A stretch of DNA of 64,000 bases from Exiguobacterium sp. KRL4 (GTDB lineage Bacteria > Bacillota > Bacilli > Exiguobacteriales > Exiguobacteriaceae). The notes below the pieces were generated by a model. The model did no database searches. It was not told the DNA's origin and saw only the letters and a list, made by a program, of their open reading frames with translations. Within the stretch, counting starts at the first letter, position 1. Each line of letters starts with the position of its first letter. The stretch is taken from contig NZ_MOLV01000005.1 in NCBI RefSeq assembly GCF_001870785.1, positions 124,001-188,000 on the forward strand, in the 5' to 3' direction. Both the position numbers and the translations under genes were made by a program. Of the stretch, positions 1 through 6,639 are shown piece after piece.

Positions 1-553
1 GATCGGTGATCGCAACCTTCCACGGTTGTGTATCCGACCAGACGATGACATCGCCTCCCGCCTCAATCAAACCACGCGGTTGTTTTTTCCGTAACCGTTG
101 TGCTGCGAGCATCGCCGCAGCGCCTTTTCCAATGCCGCCTAAATCAATCGCGCCGTGACTCACTCGCGTCACGTCGCATCCTTCCACTACAAACGGACTG
201 CTCTCGGGTGGGGCTTCGATCCTGAATGATTCAATGGCACGTTGGAATGGAAACGAGCGGTCGTATCCATTTGCCTGTTGCTGCTCAAGTAAAAAGGGCG
301 AAAAATACTGTTCCGTCTGTTCAAAGTAACGAATCGCACGTTGCAATAAGCGTGCAAGCGGTAACGAGACACTGAGCGCCTCTCCGACCATCAGGCAATT
401 TAATCGGCTGACCTCACTTGCCGGATCAAATCGTGACCATTGACGGTCGACATATTGAAAAAATTGTTGGATGGCTTGCCATTCGTCCTCTGTGATCGGT
501 TGATCGGTGACGAACCGAATGGTGTTATGCATCGCATACAATTGACGGTTCAT
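1..553 (-). CDS. apbE: FAD:protein FMN transferase (ApbE family), C-terminus cut by the window edge
   Basis: ApbE enzymes transfer FMN from FAD to a Ser/Thr of an extracytoplasmic redox protein. I translated this frame by hand because it runs off the left edge; 184 codons are present. The diagnostic segment IDLGGIGKG is followed about 20 residues later by LIEAGGDVIVWS, the family's GGD motif. No lipoprotein signal is visible at the start (MNRQLYAMHNT), so this copy may act in the cytoplasm or lack the usual anchor. ATG at 551-553 has an AGGAGG site at 563-568 that overlaps the stop of the upstream small gene, so the two are probably translationally coupled. Family call is firm; the acceptor protein is not known. 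Confidence 0.88.
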   Translation of the reverse strand, partial: MNRQLYAMHNTIRFVTDQPITEDEWQAIQQFFQYVDRQWSRFDPASEVSRLNCLMVGEALSVSLPLARLLQRAIRYFEQTEQYFSPFLLEQQQANGYDRSFPFQRAIESFRIEAPPESSPFVVEGCDVTRVSHGAIDLGGIGKGAAAMLAAQRLRKKQPRGLIEAGGDVIVWSDTQPWKVAITD

Positions 554-566
554 TCCGATTCACCTC

Positions 567-875
567 CTATTTCGAATGACTGGACTGTCCGTCACTTCCA
601 CCGCTCGGCTGTTCAAAGCCGGATGTCTCATTGCTCTGCCACCCTTCATCATCATCGTCCTCCTCATAACTGTCCTCATCTGACTCGCCCCACTCATCGT
701 CATCACCTTGCGACGGCTGACTTGGAATCGTCGTCTCATCGGAATACGAATCGCCGGTCTTCACCGGATTCGTCGGCTGATCAATCGAAGCGACACTCAA
801 TTGACCGATTGCAAGACCTAAAAAGACACTGCTGCTCAGACCAACAATCCACTTCGCAAATGGTTTTGGTTTCAC
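567..875 (-). CDS. small membrane-anchored protein with acidic Ser/Gly tail
   Basis: 102 residues, not recognised. Residues 8-30 form one hydrophobic segment (signal or membrane anchor); the rest is low-complexity, rich in Asp, Glu, Ser and Gly, and predicted to lie outside the cell. The start is GTG (873-875), behind GAGGAGAGGA. The stop TAG (567-569) overlaps the apbE ribosome site, so it is the first gene of a two-gene operon. It has no FMN-binding domain. The tail has a PSGGS run that loosely resembles the Ser/Thr-Gly-Ala/Gly-Ser/Thr acceptor used by ApbE; that link is speculation. Highly charged tails of this kind are also common in proteins that only act as anchors or ion-binding spacers. 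Confidence 0.7.
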   Translation of the reverse strand: MKPKPFAKWIVGLSSSVFLGLAIGQLSVASIDQPTNPVKTGDSYSDETTIPSQPSQGDDDEWGESDEDSYEEDDDDEGWQSNETSGFEQPSGGSDGQSSHSK

Positions 876-908
876 ATTTTTCCTCTCCTCTCGTTTCCTG
901 TTATCTTT

Positions 909-940
909 ATTGTATCGATAAAAACTGACAACTAGCTGAT
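909..940 (-). promoter_or_regulatory. putative response-regulator-activated promoter of the apbE operon
   Basis: Read on the minus strand, two 11-bp direct repeats, ATCAGCTAGTT (940-930) and GTCAGTTTTTA (929-919), are followed by 4 bp and a -10-like TACAAT (914-909). No good -35 is present: the repeats occupy that position, as expected for a promoter activated by an OmpR-type regulator. The same geometry is found before the DUF2231 gene. Confidence 0.45.
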
Positions 941-987
941 ACCAACTGTGGGATAATAAGAAAAACTACGGGACAGGGGGAATGAGG

Positions 988-1665
988 ATGCGTGTCTTGA
1001 TCGCAGAAGATGATGAACGTCTGGCTAAAATGTTACGCCTTCATCTTGAACGCGCCGGTTACCAGGTGGATGTCGCACATGACGGGGTAACAGCCATCGA
1101 ACAGTGTCAGACGTTTCGTTATGATTTAGTCGTTCTCGATTGGATGATGCCGCATAAAAGTGGCATTGAAGTTGCAACCGAGTTGCGGGGGGAATGCTTC
1201 GAAGGAGGGATTCTGATGTTGACAGCCCGCGATACGGAAATTGATTTGGTCCATGGTCTTGACAGCGGTGCCGATGACTATCTTGTTAAACCGTTTCAGG
1301 CAAACGAACTTTTAGCCAGACTCCGGGCATTGAGCCGCCGTCACAAAAAAGCATTTGTCTCGCTTGTTTCCTATCAGGGACTTGAACTCGATATTACGAC
1401 ACAAACGATTTCTTATGCTAAGCATCCCCTTGACTTAACGCGACGTGAATTTGAATTTTTATCGTTACTCCTCCGTCGCCCTGAACAAGTGATGGGACGT
1501 GAATTGATCATCGAGGTCGTCTGGGGAATCGGGGCCGACATTACTGATAATGCCCTTGATGCACTCGTCCGACTTGTACGAAAAAAATTAGAGGCTGTTG
1601 GTGCCCCTTCGTTGATCAAAACGGTCCGTGGTTTTGGTTACCGCCTTGGTGGTCCCCATGCTTGA
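988..1665 (+). CDS. OmpR/PhoB-family response regulator
   Basis: 225 residues, the usual length. N-terminal receiver domain with the acidic pocket (AEDDE at 6-10), phospho-acceptor Asp51 in VVLDWMMP, the conserved Thr in MLTARD and Lys in YLVKPF; C-terminal winged helix with RREFEFLSLLLRRPEQV and the typical end VRGFGYRLG. An in-frame ATG six bases upstream (982) lies only 2 bp from the GGGGG ribosome site, so 988 is the better start. The kinase gene overlaps its end by 8 bp. Divergent from the apbE operon; likely targets are the two promoters with 11-bp direct repeats on either side of the pair. Confidence 0.93.
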   Translation: MRVLIAEDDERLAKMLRLHLERAGYQVDVAHDGVTAIEQCQTFRYDLVVLDWMMPHKSGIEVATELRGECFEGGILMLTARDTEIDLVHGLDSGADDYLVKPFQANELLARLRALSRRHKKAFVSLVSYQGLELDITTQTISYAKHPLDLTRREFEFLSLLLRRPEQVMGRELIIEVVWGIGADITDNALDALVRLVRKKLEAVGAPSLIKTVRGFGYRLGGPHA

Positions 1666-2830
1666 GACGATTCGAAAACGTCTGACGTTATTGTTCAGTG
1701 GTACGTTTTTGCTGTTGTTGATCTTGATCTTAGTAGGTGTCTATTTCACGACGGCTCGCCTGCTGGATCAGACCGAGTTAAATCAATTAAAATCGGTTTC
1801 CGACCGGGAACTGTTTGAACGAATTGAACATGGCGAAGATCGGGTGATTCGTGATCCCATCTATTTTCAAATTCTTGATTCAGATGGGACAGAACGATAT
1901 GCACGTCTCCCGGACGATCTCTCTAAAAAAACAGTCAGCCGCTTCGTTTCTTCTGACGCGGAAACGCAAAAGCTCGAACTCGATGATCAACATTTTTTGC
2001 TGTATCAACGCAACACGGATGAAAACGGTTGGGCTGTCTTGATGAAGGATATCTCCGCAACAGAAGATACGCTGCAACGGTTAATCGCGATGCTTTTTGG
2101 GATTACGGTTCTTTCTACACTCGTTCTGATGGGAATCAGTTATGTCTTAGCCGGTCGTTCGGTTCTACCGGTCCAGCAGGCGTTTGATCGACAACGGCGG
2201 TTTACGTCAGATGCCTCGCATGAATTACGTACACCGTTGACGATTTTATACAGCGGGATTGAGTTACTCGAAACAGAACCACTGAGTACGGAAGGGAAAA
2301 CGATTTTATCGGATTTAAAAGCAGAAACGGCGTCGATGCAATACTTAGTCTCGGATTTATTACTCCTGGCCCGGGAAGGTCATCCGGGTCCGGTGTCATC
2401 ACTTGATTTGAGTACACTCGTTACACAAACCACTGACCGGTTCCGTCATACATTAGTCGGTCGTACATTCCACCTTGACGTCGCTCCAGGTCTCTTCGTA
2501 AAGGGAGATTCGAACCAGTTGATCCGTCTGTTGACTATCTTTTTGGAAAATGCGGTCGCTTATAGTGATGCCGATATTGAGGTGACGCTACAACAAACGT
2601 CAACCGATGTTCAATTAACCATCGCTGATCACGGAATCGGCATTCCGCCGGAAAATCACGATAAGATATTTGAACGGTTCTTCCGCGGCGACCACTCTCG
2701 CCACGGTACCGGAACAGGTCTTGGGCTCGCCATCGCCAAGTCGATTGCCGATGCTCATCAAGCCACTATCTTTGTCGAATCCACACCCGAAACCGGAACA
2801 CGCTTCACGATTCTTTTTCCAATTTCTTGA
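1658..2830 (+). CDS. sensor histidine kinase, partner of the upstream regulator
   Basis: 390 residues from ATG 1658, which overlaps the regulator's stop by 8 bp (translational coupling). Membrane segment at residues 12-33, a short extracytoplasmic region of about 100 residues without a recognisable sensor fold, a second membrane segment around 140-165, then a dimerisation/phosphoacceptor domain with SDASHELRTP (His near 188), the N box (FLENAV, near 297), G1 (DHGIGIP), F box (IFERFFRGD) and G2 (GTGLGLAIAK). A longer in-frame start at 1628 would lie deep inside the regulator and lacks a ribosome site. The signal is not predictable; the neighbours suggest an envelope or redox cue. Confidence 0.92.
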   Translation: MLETIRKRLTLLFSGTFLLLLILILVGVYFTTARLLDQTELNQLKSVSDRELFERIEHGEDRVIRDPIYFQILDSDGTERYARLPDDLSKKTVSRFVSSDAETQKLELDDQHFLLYQRNTDENGWAVLMKDISATEDTLQRLIAMLFGITVLSTLVLMGISYVLAGRSVLPVQQAFDRQRRFTSDASHELRTPLTILYSGIELLETEPLSTEGKTILSDLKAETASMQYLVSDLLLLAREGHPGPVSSLDLSTLVTQTTDRFRHTLVGRTFHLDVAPGLFVKGDSNQLIRLLTIFLENAVAYSDADIEVTLQQTSTDVQLTIADHGIGIPPENHDKIFERFFRGDHSRHGTGTGLGLAIAKSIADAHQATIFVESTPETGTRFTILFPIS

Positions 2831-2835
2831 TTCCC

Positions 2836-2867
2836 GTCAGCTAACTGTCAGATAACCTCGTTACAGT
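2836..2867 (+). promoter_or_regulatory. putative response-regulator-activated promoter of the DUF2231 gene
   Basis: Two tandem 11-bp repeats, GTCAGCTAACT (2836-2846) and GTCAGATAACC (2847-2857), are followed by 4 bp and a -10-like TACAGT (2862-2867). This copies the arrangement in front of the apbE operon, including the 4-bp gap, and lacks a good -35. An 11-bp period is typical of OmpR-family binding sites. Confidence 0.5.
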
Positions 2868-2905
2868 AAGAGTATGTTCTTATTACTATCGAGGAGGGTT
2901 TTTAT

Positions 2906-3319
2906 ATGTTAGCTGGTGTACCGCTCCATCCATTACTCGTCCATGCTCCAATCGCGCTGTTACTGTTTGCGACCGTCCTTTTGGTATTCAGCTTGAAATG
3001 GGTCCAGTTAAAATTATTTGTCTTGATCACCTTATTCGCAGGTCTCTTGACGGGGGCCGCTGCTTACTTGTCCGGTGACGGCGCAGAAGAATATGCAGAA
3101 GCCAATTTCAGTAGTGTAACGCATGCTGCTGTCGAGAATCATGAACACTTCGCGTTATTCAGTCTTGTCGCTTTTGGGATTGCGTTTGTCTTTTTGCTGC
3201 TTGGCTACCGTTCAAGCAAAAAAACGATGCTGATGCTGAGCCTGCTCGTCGCTGTCGTCGGAAGCGGTTTACTCGCTTATACCGGTCATCTCGGCGGACA
3301 GATGGTCTATGCCAAATGA
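2906..3319 (+). CDS. DUF2231-type integral membrane protein
   Basis: 137 residues with four hydrophobic segments (about 10-28, 34-54, 82-102, 108-130). The start LAGVPLHPLLVHAP contains the His-Pro-Leu-x-Val-His motif that marks DUF2231 proteins, and further histidines lie in NHEHFAL near 78-81. Members often sit beside redox or cytochrome genes and the histidines may bind heme or metal; this is inference. The ribosome site is GAGGAGGG. The gene follows the two-component pair, carries its own putative regulated promoter, and ends at a strong bidirectional terminator shared with the convergent helicase gene. Confidence 0.8.
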   Translation: MLAGVPLHPLLVHAPIALLLFATVLLVFSLKWVQLKLFVLITLFAGLLTGAAAYLSGDGAEEYAEANFSSVTHAAVENHEHFALFSLVAFGIAFVFLLLGYRSSKKTMLMLSLLVAVVGSGLLAYTGHLGGQMVYAK

Positions 3320-3364
3320 AAAATCCCCTTTCCTCCAAGTAAATCACGGAGAAAGGGGATTTTC
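3319..3364. terminator. bidirectional terminator
   Basis: Near-perfect hairpin with arms AAAATCCCCTTT-CTCC and GGAGAAAGGGGATTTT (one bulged C), A-tract on one side and T-tract on the other. It serves the convergent DUF2231 and helicase genes. Confidence 0.85.
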
Positions 3365-3370
3365 ACTTAC

Positions 3371-4603
3371 TTATTTATGATGATCACGGCCTGGACGGCG
3401 GTTGCTCGAGCGGCGTGTATTACCGCGACCTTCCGCCGGTTTTTTCGTTCCTTTACTTTGATCATGCTGCGCACGAATCATTTCATCCGAAAGTTCGACG
3501 ACGATCGGTGTCACTTCGACACCAAGTTCCCGCTCCATATCACGGAAGCTCCGGCCATCACGTGGTGTGACGATTGAAATCGCTACGCCGTCGTTGCCGG
3601 CACGACCTGTCCGACCGATCCGGTGGACATAACTTTCCGCATCGTCCGGTAAATCGTAGTTGAAGACGTGCGTGACACCCGTGACGTCAAGACCACGTGA
3701 CGCGACATCCGTCGCAATCAGGAATGGTGTTTTTCCTTGATAGAACTTCGCCATCGCTTTTTCACGTTTCCCTTGCGTCAATCCACCATGCAATTCATCC
3801 GTCGGATAGCCTTGCATTTGTAATTCTTCGTTCAACTTGCTGACCCGGCGCTGCGTCCGGCAGAAGATGATCGCGGCATAGGGACGCATCTCGTCAAGCA
3901 TCGTCCGAAGCGTCGCCTGTTTCCGACGGTCCGTCGTCTCGACGACGAACTGTTCGATCGCATCGACGGTTACTTTTTCTGCTTCGACTTGGACTTCAAT
4001 CGGATCGCGCAAATATGTTTTCGCGAGTTGTTCGACTTTTTCCGGCATCGTCGCTGATAACATGACGAACTGACGATCGACTGGTGCTGCTGCGATGATA
4101 TCTTCGATTTCTGGTAAAAATCCGATTTGCAGCATCTGATCCGCTTCATCTAAGACAAGCGTCTTTAGTTCGCTCAAATCAAGTGTTCCCCGACCGACGT
4201 GATCTAAAATCCGTCCCGGCGTCCCGATGATGATTTGCGGCATGCGACCGAGACGTTGGATTTGTTTGAAGACATCCTGCCCACCGTATACAGCAAGCGC
4301 TCGGATATCTTCCATGTTCCGGATTAACTTGTGTGTTTCATCTGCAATCTGACGCGCGAGTTCACGTGTCGGTGCGACGATCAACGCTTGGACCGTTTTG
4401 CTTTCTAAATCGATTTGTTCGAGAATCGGCAGAAGAAACGCAAGTGTTTTCCCTGTACCGGTTTGCGCTTTTCCTATTAGATCACGACCGGCGAGCAAAT
4501 GCGGAATCGCTTGCTCCTGAATCGGCGTTGGTTGTTTGATGCCTTGTTTTTGTAATTTCTTGACCCATTGTTCTTGAATGTGTAGTGCTTCAAATGTTGA
4601 CAT
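3371..4603 (-). CDS. DEAD-box ATP-dependent RNA helicase
   Basis: 410 residues, a minimal two-domain helicase: Q motif (PTPIQEQAIP, 25-34), Walker A AQTGTGKT (46-53), PTRELA, DEAD in VLDEADQML (near 150), SAT, then domain 2 with HRIGRTGR. The tail after residue 370 is short, basic and rich in Arg, Gly and Lys (RGNTRRSSNRRPGRD), a usual RNA-contact tail. Closest in type to the Csh/RhlE-like helicases of Bacilli used in RNA decay, ribosome assembly or cold growth; I cannot assign the exact member. ATG follows AGGAGG. The leader carries three TTATCCACA repeats (separate entry), with a -10-like TATACT at 4699-4694. Confidence 0.92.
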   Translation of the reverse strand: MSTFEALHIQEQWVKKLQKQGIKQPTPIQEQAIPHLLAGRDLIGKAQTGTGKTLAFLLPILEQIDLESKTVQALIVAPTRELARQIADETHKLIRNMEDIRALAVYGGQDVFKQIQRLGRMPQIIIGTPGRILDHVGRGTLDLSELKTLVLDEADQMLQIGFLPEIEDIIAAAPVDRQFVMLSATMPEKVEQLAKTYLRDPIEVQVEAEKVTVDAIEQFVVETTDRRKQATLRTMLDEMRPYAAIIFCRTQRRVSKLNEELQMQGYPTDELHGGLTQGKREKAMAKFYQGKTPFLIATDVASRGLDVTGVTHVFNYDLPDDAESYVHRIGRTGRAGNDGVAISIVTPRDGRSFRDMERELGVEVTPIVVELSDEMIRAQHDQSKGTKKPAEGRGNTRRSSNRRPGRDHHK

Positions 4604-4619
4604 AGTATCCTCCTAAAAA

Positions 4620-4679
4620 TTATCCACAGAAAAAAGCTGTGGATAACCTGCTTCGAATCGACAAAAACAGTTATCCACA
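4620..4679 (-). promoter_or_regulatory. cluster of three DnaA-box-like sites that also form leader hairpins
   Basis: TTATCCACA occurs at 4620-4628 and 4671-4679, and its complement TGTGGATAA at 4638-4646, all matching the DnaA-box consensus TTATNCACA exactly. In the helicase transcript the first copy can pair with the middle one (12 bp, GCTGTGGATAAC with its complement) or the middle with the last (10 bp), the latter followed by ATTTTTA just before the AGGAGG site. Either DnaA binding or RNA-level control is possible. Confidence 0.55.
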
Positions 4680-4705
4680 GCCGTGCTTTTTCTAGTATAC
4701 ACAAT

Positions 4706-5005
4706 TTACGCGTTTGTTGCTTCCTGTTTTAACTTTCGATCAAGTACAAATGTCCCGAATGGAATGAACGAAGCAATAAAGGCGATCCCTGCTTTTACAA
4801 ACGACCAGCGGTATTTAAATTTAACGACGGCAAGCCATAACGCATACATGACGAACAAGACACCGTGCATGGCTCCGACGACCGAAACGGCTTCCGGAAC
4901 ACCTGCCATATACTTTAACGGCATGGCAATCAACAATAAGACTAAAAATGAAATGCCTTCTAAAATCGCAATCAATCGAAATTGACCTAACGTAGTTCCT
5001 AACAT
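4706..5005 (-). CDS. DUF3817 integral membrane protein
   Basis: 99 residues, three to four hydrophobic segments (about 8-30, 38-60, 68-88). The order RLIAILEGISFLVLLLIAMPLKY, then AVSVVGAMHGVLFVMYALWL, then a Phe-Ile-Pro-Phe-Gly-Thr-Phe turn near the C-terminus, is the DUF3817 pattern (YdzA-like in Bacillus). Function is unknown. ATG follows AAAGGAGTGACGGG. It stands alone: about 100 bp upstream of the helicase on the same strand but with the helicase promoter between them, and downstream of the dioxygenase gene. Confidence 0.8.
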   Translation of the reverse strand: MLGTTLGQFRLIAILEGISFLVLLLIAMPLKYMAGVPEAVSVVGAMHGVLFVMYALWLAVVKFKYRWSFVKAGIAFIASFIPFGTFVLDRKLKQEATNA

Positions 5006-5082
5006 CCCGTCACTCCTTTTTTCTGGTTCCTGTCTTTAGTATACGGGACGCCCGTCAGTCTGTGACCTGTGTCACAGGATTG

Positions 5083-6048
5083 TCAGATTTCGAGTGGACG
5101 AAGACGGGCTTCGATTTGCTCACGTTGCGGCTCGAGGAACGGTGGTAAAGCCAGCGTCTCGCCGAGTGTTTCGACCGATTCATCCGTTGCGAATCCCGGC
5201 GTATCCGTCGATAATTCAAACAGGATATGGTTTGGTTCACGGAAATAGAGCGCTTGGAAATAATGACGATCGACTTTCCCTGAGTTCGGTAAGCGATATT
5301 CATTCAGTCGTTTCACCCATAAGTCGTATTCTTCACTGTTCGGAACACGGAACGCGACATGATGGACTCCGCCCCGTCCGAGTCGTTCCCGGTCAAGGTC
5401 CGGTCGCGCTTCGAGATGGACTTCCGCTCCGATTCCGCCTTGACCCGTCGAATAGACTTCGATTTCTGCAAAATCACCGATAAGTGAAGGATAACTTCCG
5501 ATTTTTTTAAAGCCGAGCACTTCCGTCAAGACGAGGGCCGTCGGTTCCGGATCATTGACTGTCAATGTCACGGCACCTAATCCGACAATCGCATGTTCTG
5601 CTGGAATCTCATCGTGTTTCCATGGCACGCCGCCCGCTACACCTTCTTCACCGTCTTCTGCGACGAGAATCAACCGGGTTCCTTCCTGATCGCGGAACGC
5701 CAGCGTCTGTCGACCTGCCCGTTCGACAATCGCATCATGGTCGACACCTTGTTGCGTAAAACGTTCTGCCCAAAATGTGAGCGATGCCGTCGTTTTGACA
5801 CGGAGTGATGTTGACGAGATACTCGATGCACCCGGAACACCGGTCCCTAGGTGTGGGATATCAAAAAAAGTCAGATCCGTTCCCGGATTCCCTTCTGCAT
5901 CGCCGTAAAATAAATGGTATGACGTCGTATCATCCTGATTGACCGTCTTTTTGATCAGACGCATCCCTAATACTTGTGTATAAAATTGATAATTCTGCTC
6001 TGCCATTCCTGTTAAAATCGACACATGATGAATACCAAGTAATTCCAT
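5083..6048 (-). CDS. ring-cleaving extradiol dioxygenase, two VOC domains (MhqA/MhqO type)
   Basis: 321 residues. Two vicinal-oxygen-chelate halves: LGIHHVSILTGMAEQNYQFY at the N-terminus and GRGGVHHVAFRVPN near residue 215, with metal-ligand histidines in both HHV motifs and a Glu in HILFELSTDTPGFA. In Bacillus subtilis such proteins (MhqA, MhqE, MhqO) are induced by hydroquinones and catechols through the repressor MhqR. ATG 6048 follows AAAGGA at a good distance; an earlier in-frame ATG (6117) lies upstream of the promoter and is excluded. The promoter carries an MhqR-like operator. It is monocistronic as far as can be seen; the MarR/nitroreductase locus at 45.6 kb may belong to the same response. 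Confidence 0.88.
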   Translation of the reverse strand: MELLGIHHVSILTGMAEQNYQFYTQVLGMRLIKKTVNQDDTTSYHLFYGDAEGNPGTDLTFFDIPHLGTGVPGASSISSTSLRVKTTASLTFWAERFTQQGVDHDAIVERAGRQTLAFRDQEGTRLILVAEDGEEGVAGGVPWKHDEIPAEHAIVGLGAVTLTVNDPEPTALVLTEVLGFKKIGSYPSLIGDFAEIEVYSTGQGGIGAEVHLEARPDLDRERLGRGGVHHVAFRVPNSEEYDLWVKRLNEYRLPNSGKVDRHYFQALYFREPNHILFELSTDTPGFATDESVETLGETLALPPFLEPQREQIEARLRPLEI

Positions 6049-6077
6049 AGTTGCCACGTCCTTTTCTTGATTTGTAG

Positions 6078-6121
6078 TTTGTACCGTCAGTATAATGTAC
6101 AAATATATTGAATTCAAGATA
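6078..6121 (-). promoter_or_regulatory. sigma-A promoter with an MhqR-like operator
   Basis: On the minus strand, -35 TTGAAT (6117-6112), 17-bp spacer, -10 TATACT (6094-6089). The -35 lies inside the palindrome TATCTTGAATTCAATATA (6121-6104), which matches the recalled MhqR consensus tATCTcgAAtTCgAGATa. A second inverted repeat, TTTGTAC-N12-GTACAAA (6103-6078), brackets the -10. Confidence 0.6.
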
Positions 6122-6131
6122 TTAACTCAGT

Positions 6132-6164
6132 AAAAAAAATCGCCCTTTCGAAAAAGGACGATTG
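6132..6164 (-). terminator. terminator of the cold-shock gene
   Basis: Minus-strand hairpin AATCGTCCTTT / AAAGGGCGATT with a short loop and a following run of eight T. It separates the csp gene from the dioxygenase promoter. Confidence 0.8.
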
Positions 6165-6175
6165 AAAAGTTAAGA

Positions 6176-6376
6176 TTAAAGTTTTACGACGTTAGCAGCT
6201 TGTGCTCCACGTGCGCCTTCAGTGATTTCGAATTCAACTTCTTGACCTTCGTCAAGTGATTTGAAACCTTCACCAGTGATTGCTGAGAAATGTACGAATA
6301 CGTCTTCTCCGCCTTCAACTTCGATGAAACCGAAACCTTTTTCTGCGTTAAACCATTTTACTTTACCTGTGTTCAT
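6176..6376 (-). CDS. cold-shock protein (CspA/CspB family)
   Basis: 66 residues, a single OB-fold cold-shock domain with nucleic-acid-binding motifs KGFGFIEV (RNP1) and VFVHFSAI (RNP2). These proteins bind single-stranded RNA and DNA and melt RNA structure. The start MNTGKVKWF at 6376 lies 8 bp from GGAGG; a longer reading frame to 6418 runs through the leader hairpin and is not used. The transcript has a leader of roughly 140 nt, as in other cold-inducible csp genes. Confidence 0.95.
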   Translation of the reverse strand: MNTGKVKWFNAEKGFGFIEVEGGEDVFVHFSAITGEGFKSLDEGQEVEFEITEGARGAQAANVVKL

Positions 6377-6555
6377 GGGAACAACCTCCAAAAATAAATT
6401 ACTTAATACATATGCCACGCATATGAAAGAAATTCATTATTGTCCCGAAATACATGGAGCGACGAAAAGATTGTTCGTGACGCAATGTGAATCAGTAGTG
6501 ACAATAACAATATTAAGCTACCGTCAGTATAAAATGATTGCGCTTTAAAAGTCAA
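6377..6555 (-). promoter_or_regulatory. csp promoter and long 5' leader
   Basis: Promoter: -35 TTGACT (6555-6550), 18-bp spacer, -10 TATACT (6531-6526). This predicts transcription from about 6519 and a leader of about 140 nt. Just upstream of the ribosome site, CATATGC-CAC-GCATATG (6409-6425) is a perfect 7-bp stem with a 3-nt loop, weak enough to be temperature sensitive. Confidence 0.6.
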
Positions 6556-6602
6556 GTTGTCTGACCAATAAATTTCCAATTGATTCCACTTTTCGAATTA
6601 AA

Positions 6603-6632
6603 AAGCAGATTCGGAATACTCCGAATCTGCTT
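6603..6632. terminator. terminator after the M6 protease gene
   Basis: Perfect 13-bp stem AAGCAGATTCGGA, loop ATAC, complementary arm; flanked by TTTT on the minus side and a T-rich stretch on the plus side. Confidence 0.8.
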
Positions 6633-6639
6633 CTTCTTT

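Noticed and set aside
440-928. 162-residue plus-strand reading frame opposite apbE and the small acidic gene
   Set aside because: No ribosome site; His/Ser/Arg-rich composition is the shadow of the acidic minus-strand gene, which has a proper ribosome site and a family neighbour.
4620-4679. Chromosomal replication origin
   Set aside because: DnaA-box-like sites are present but no dnaA, dnaN, rpmH or AT-rich unwinding region is near; called a cluster only.
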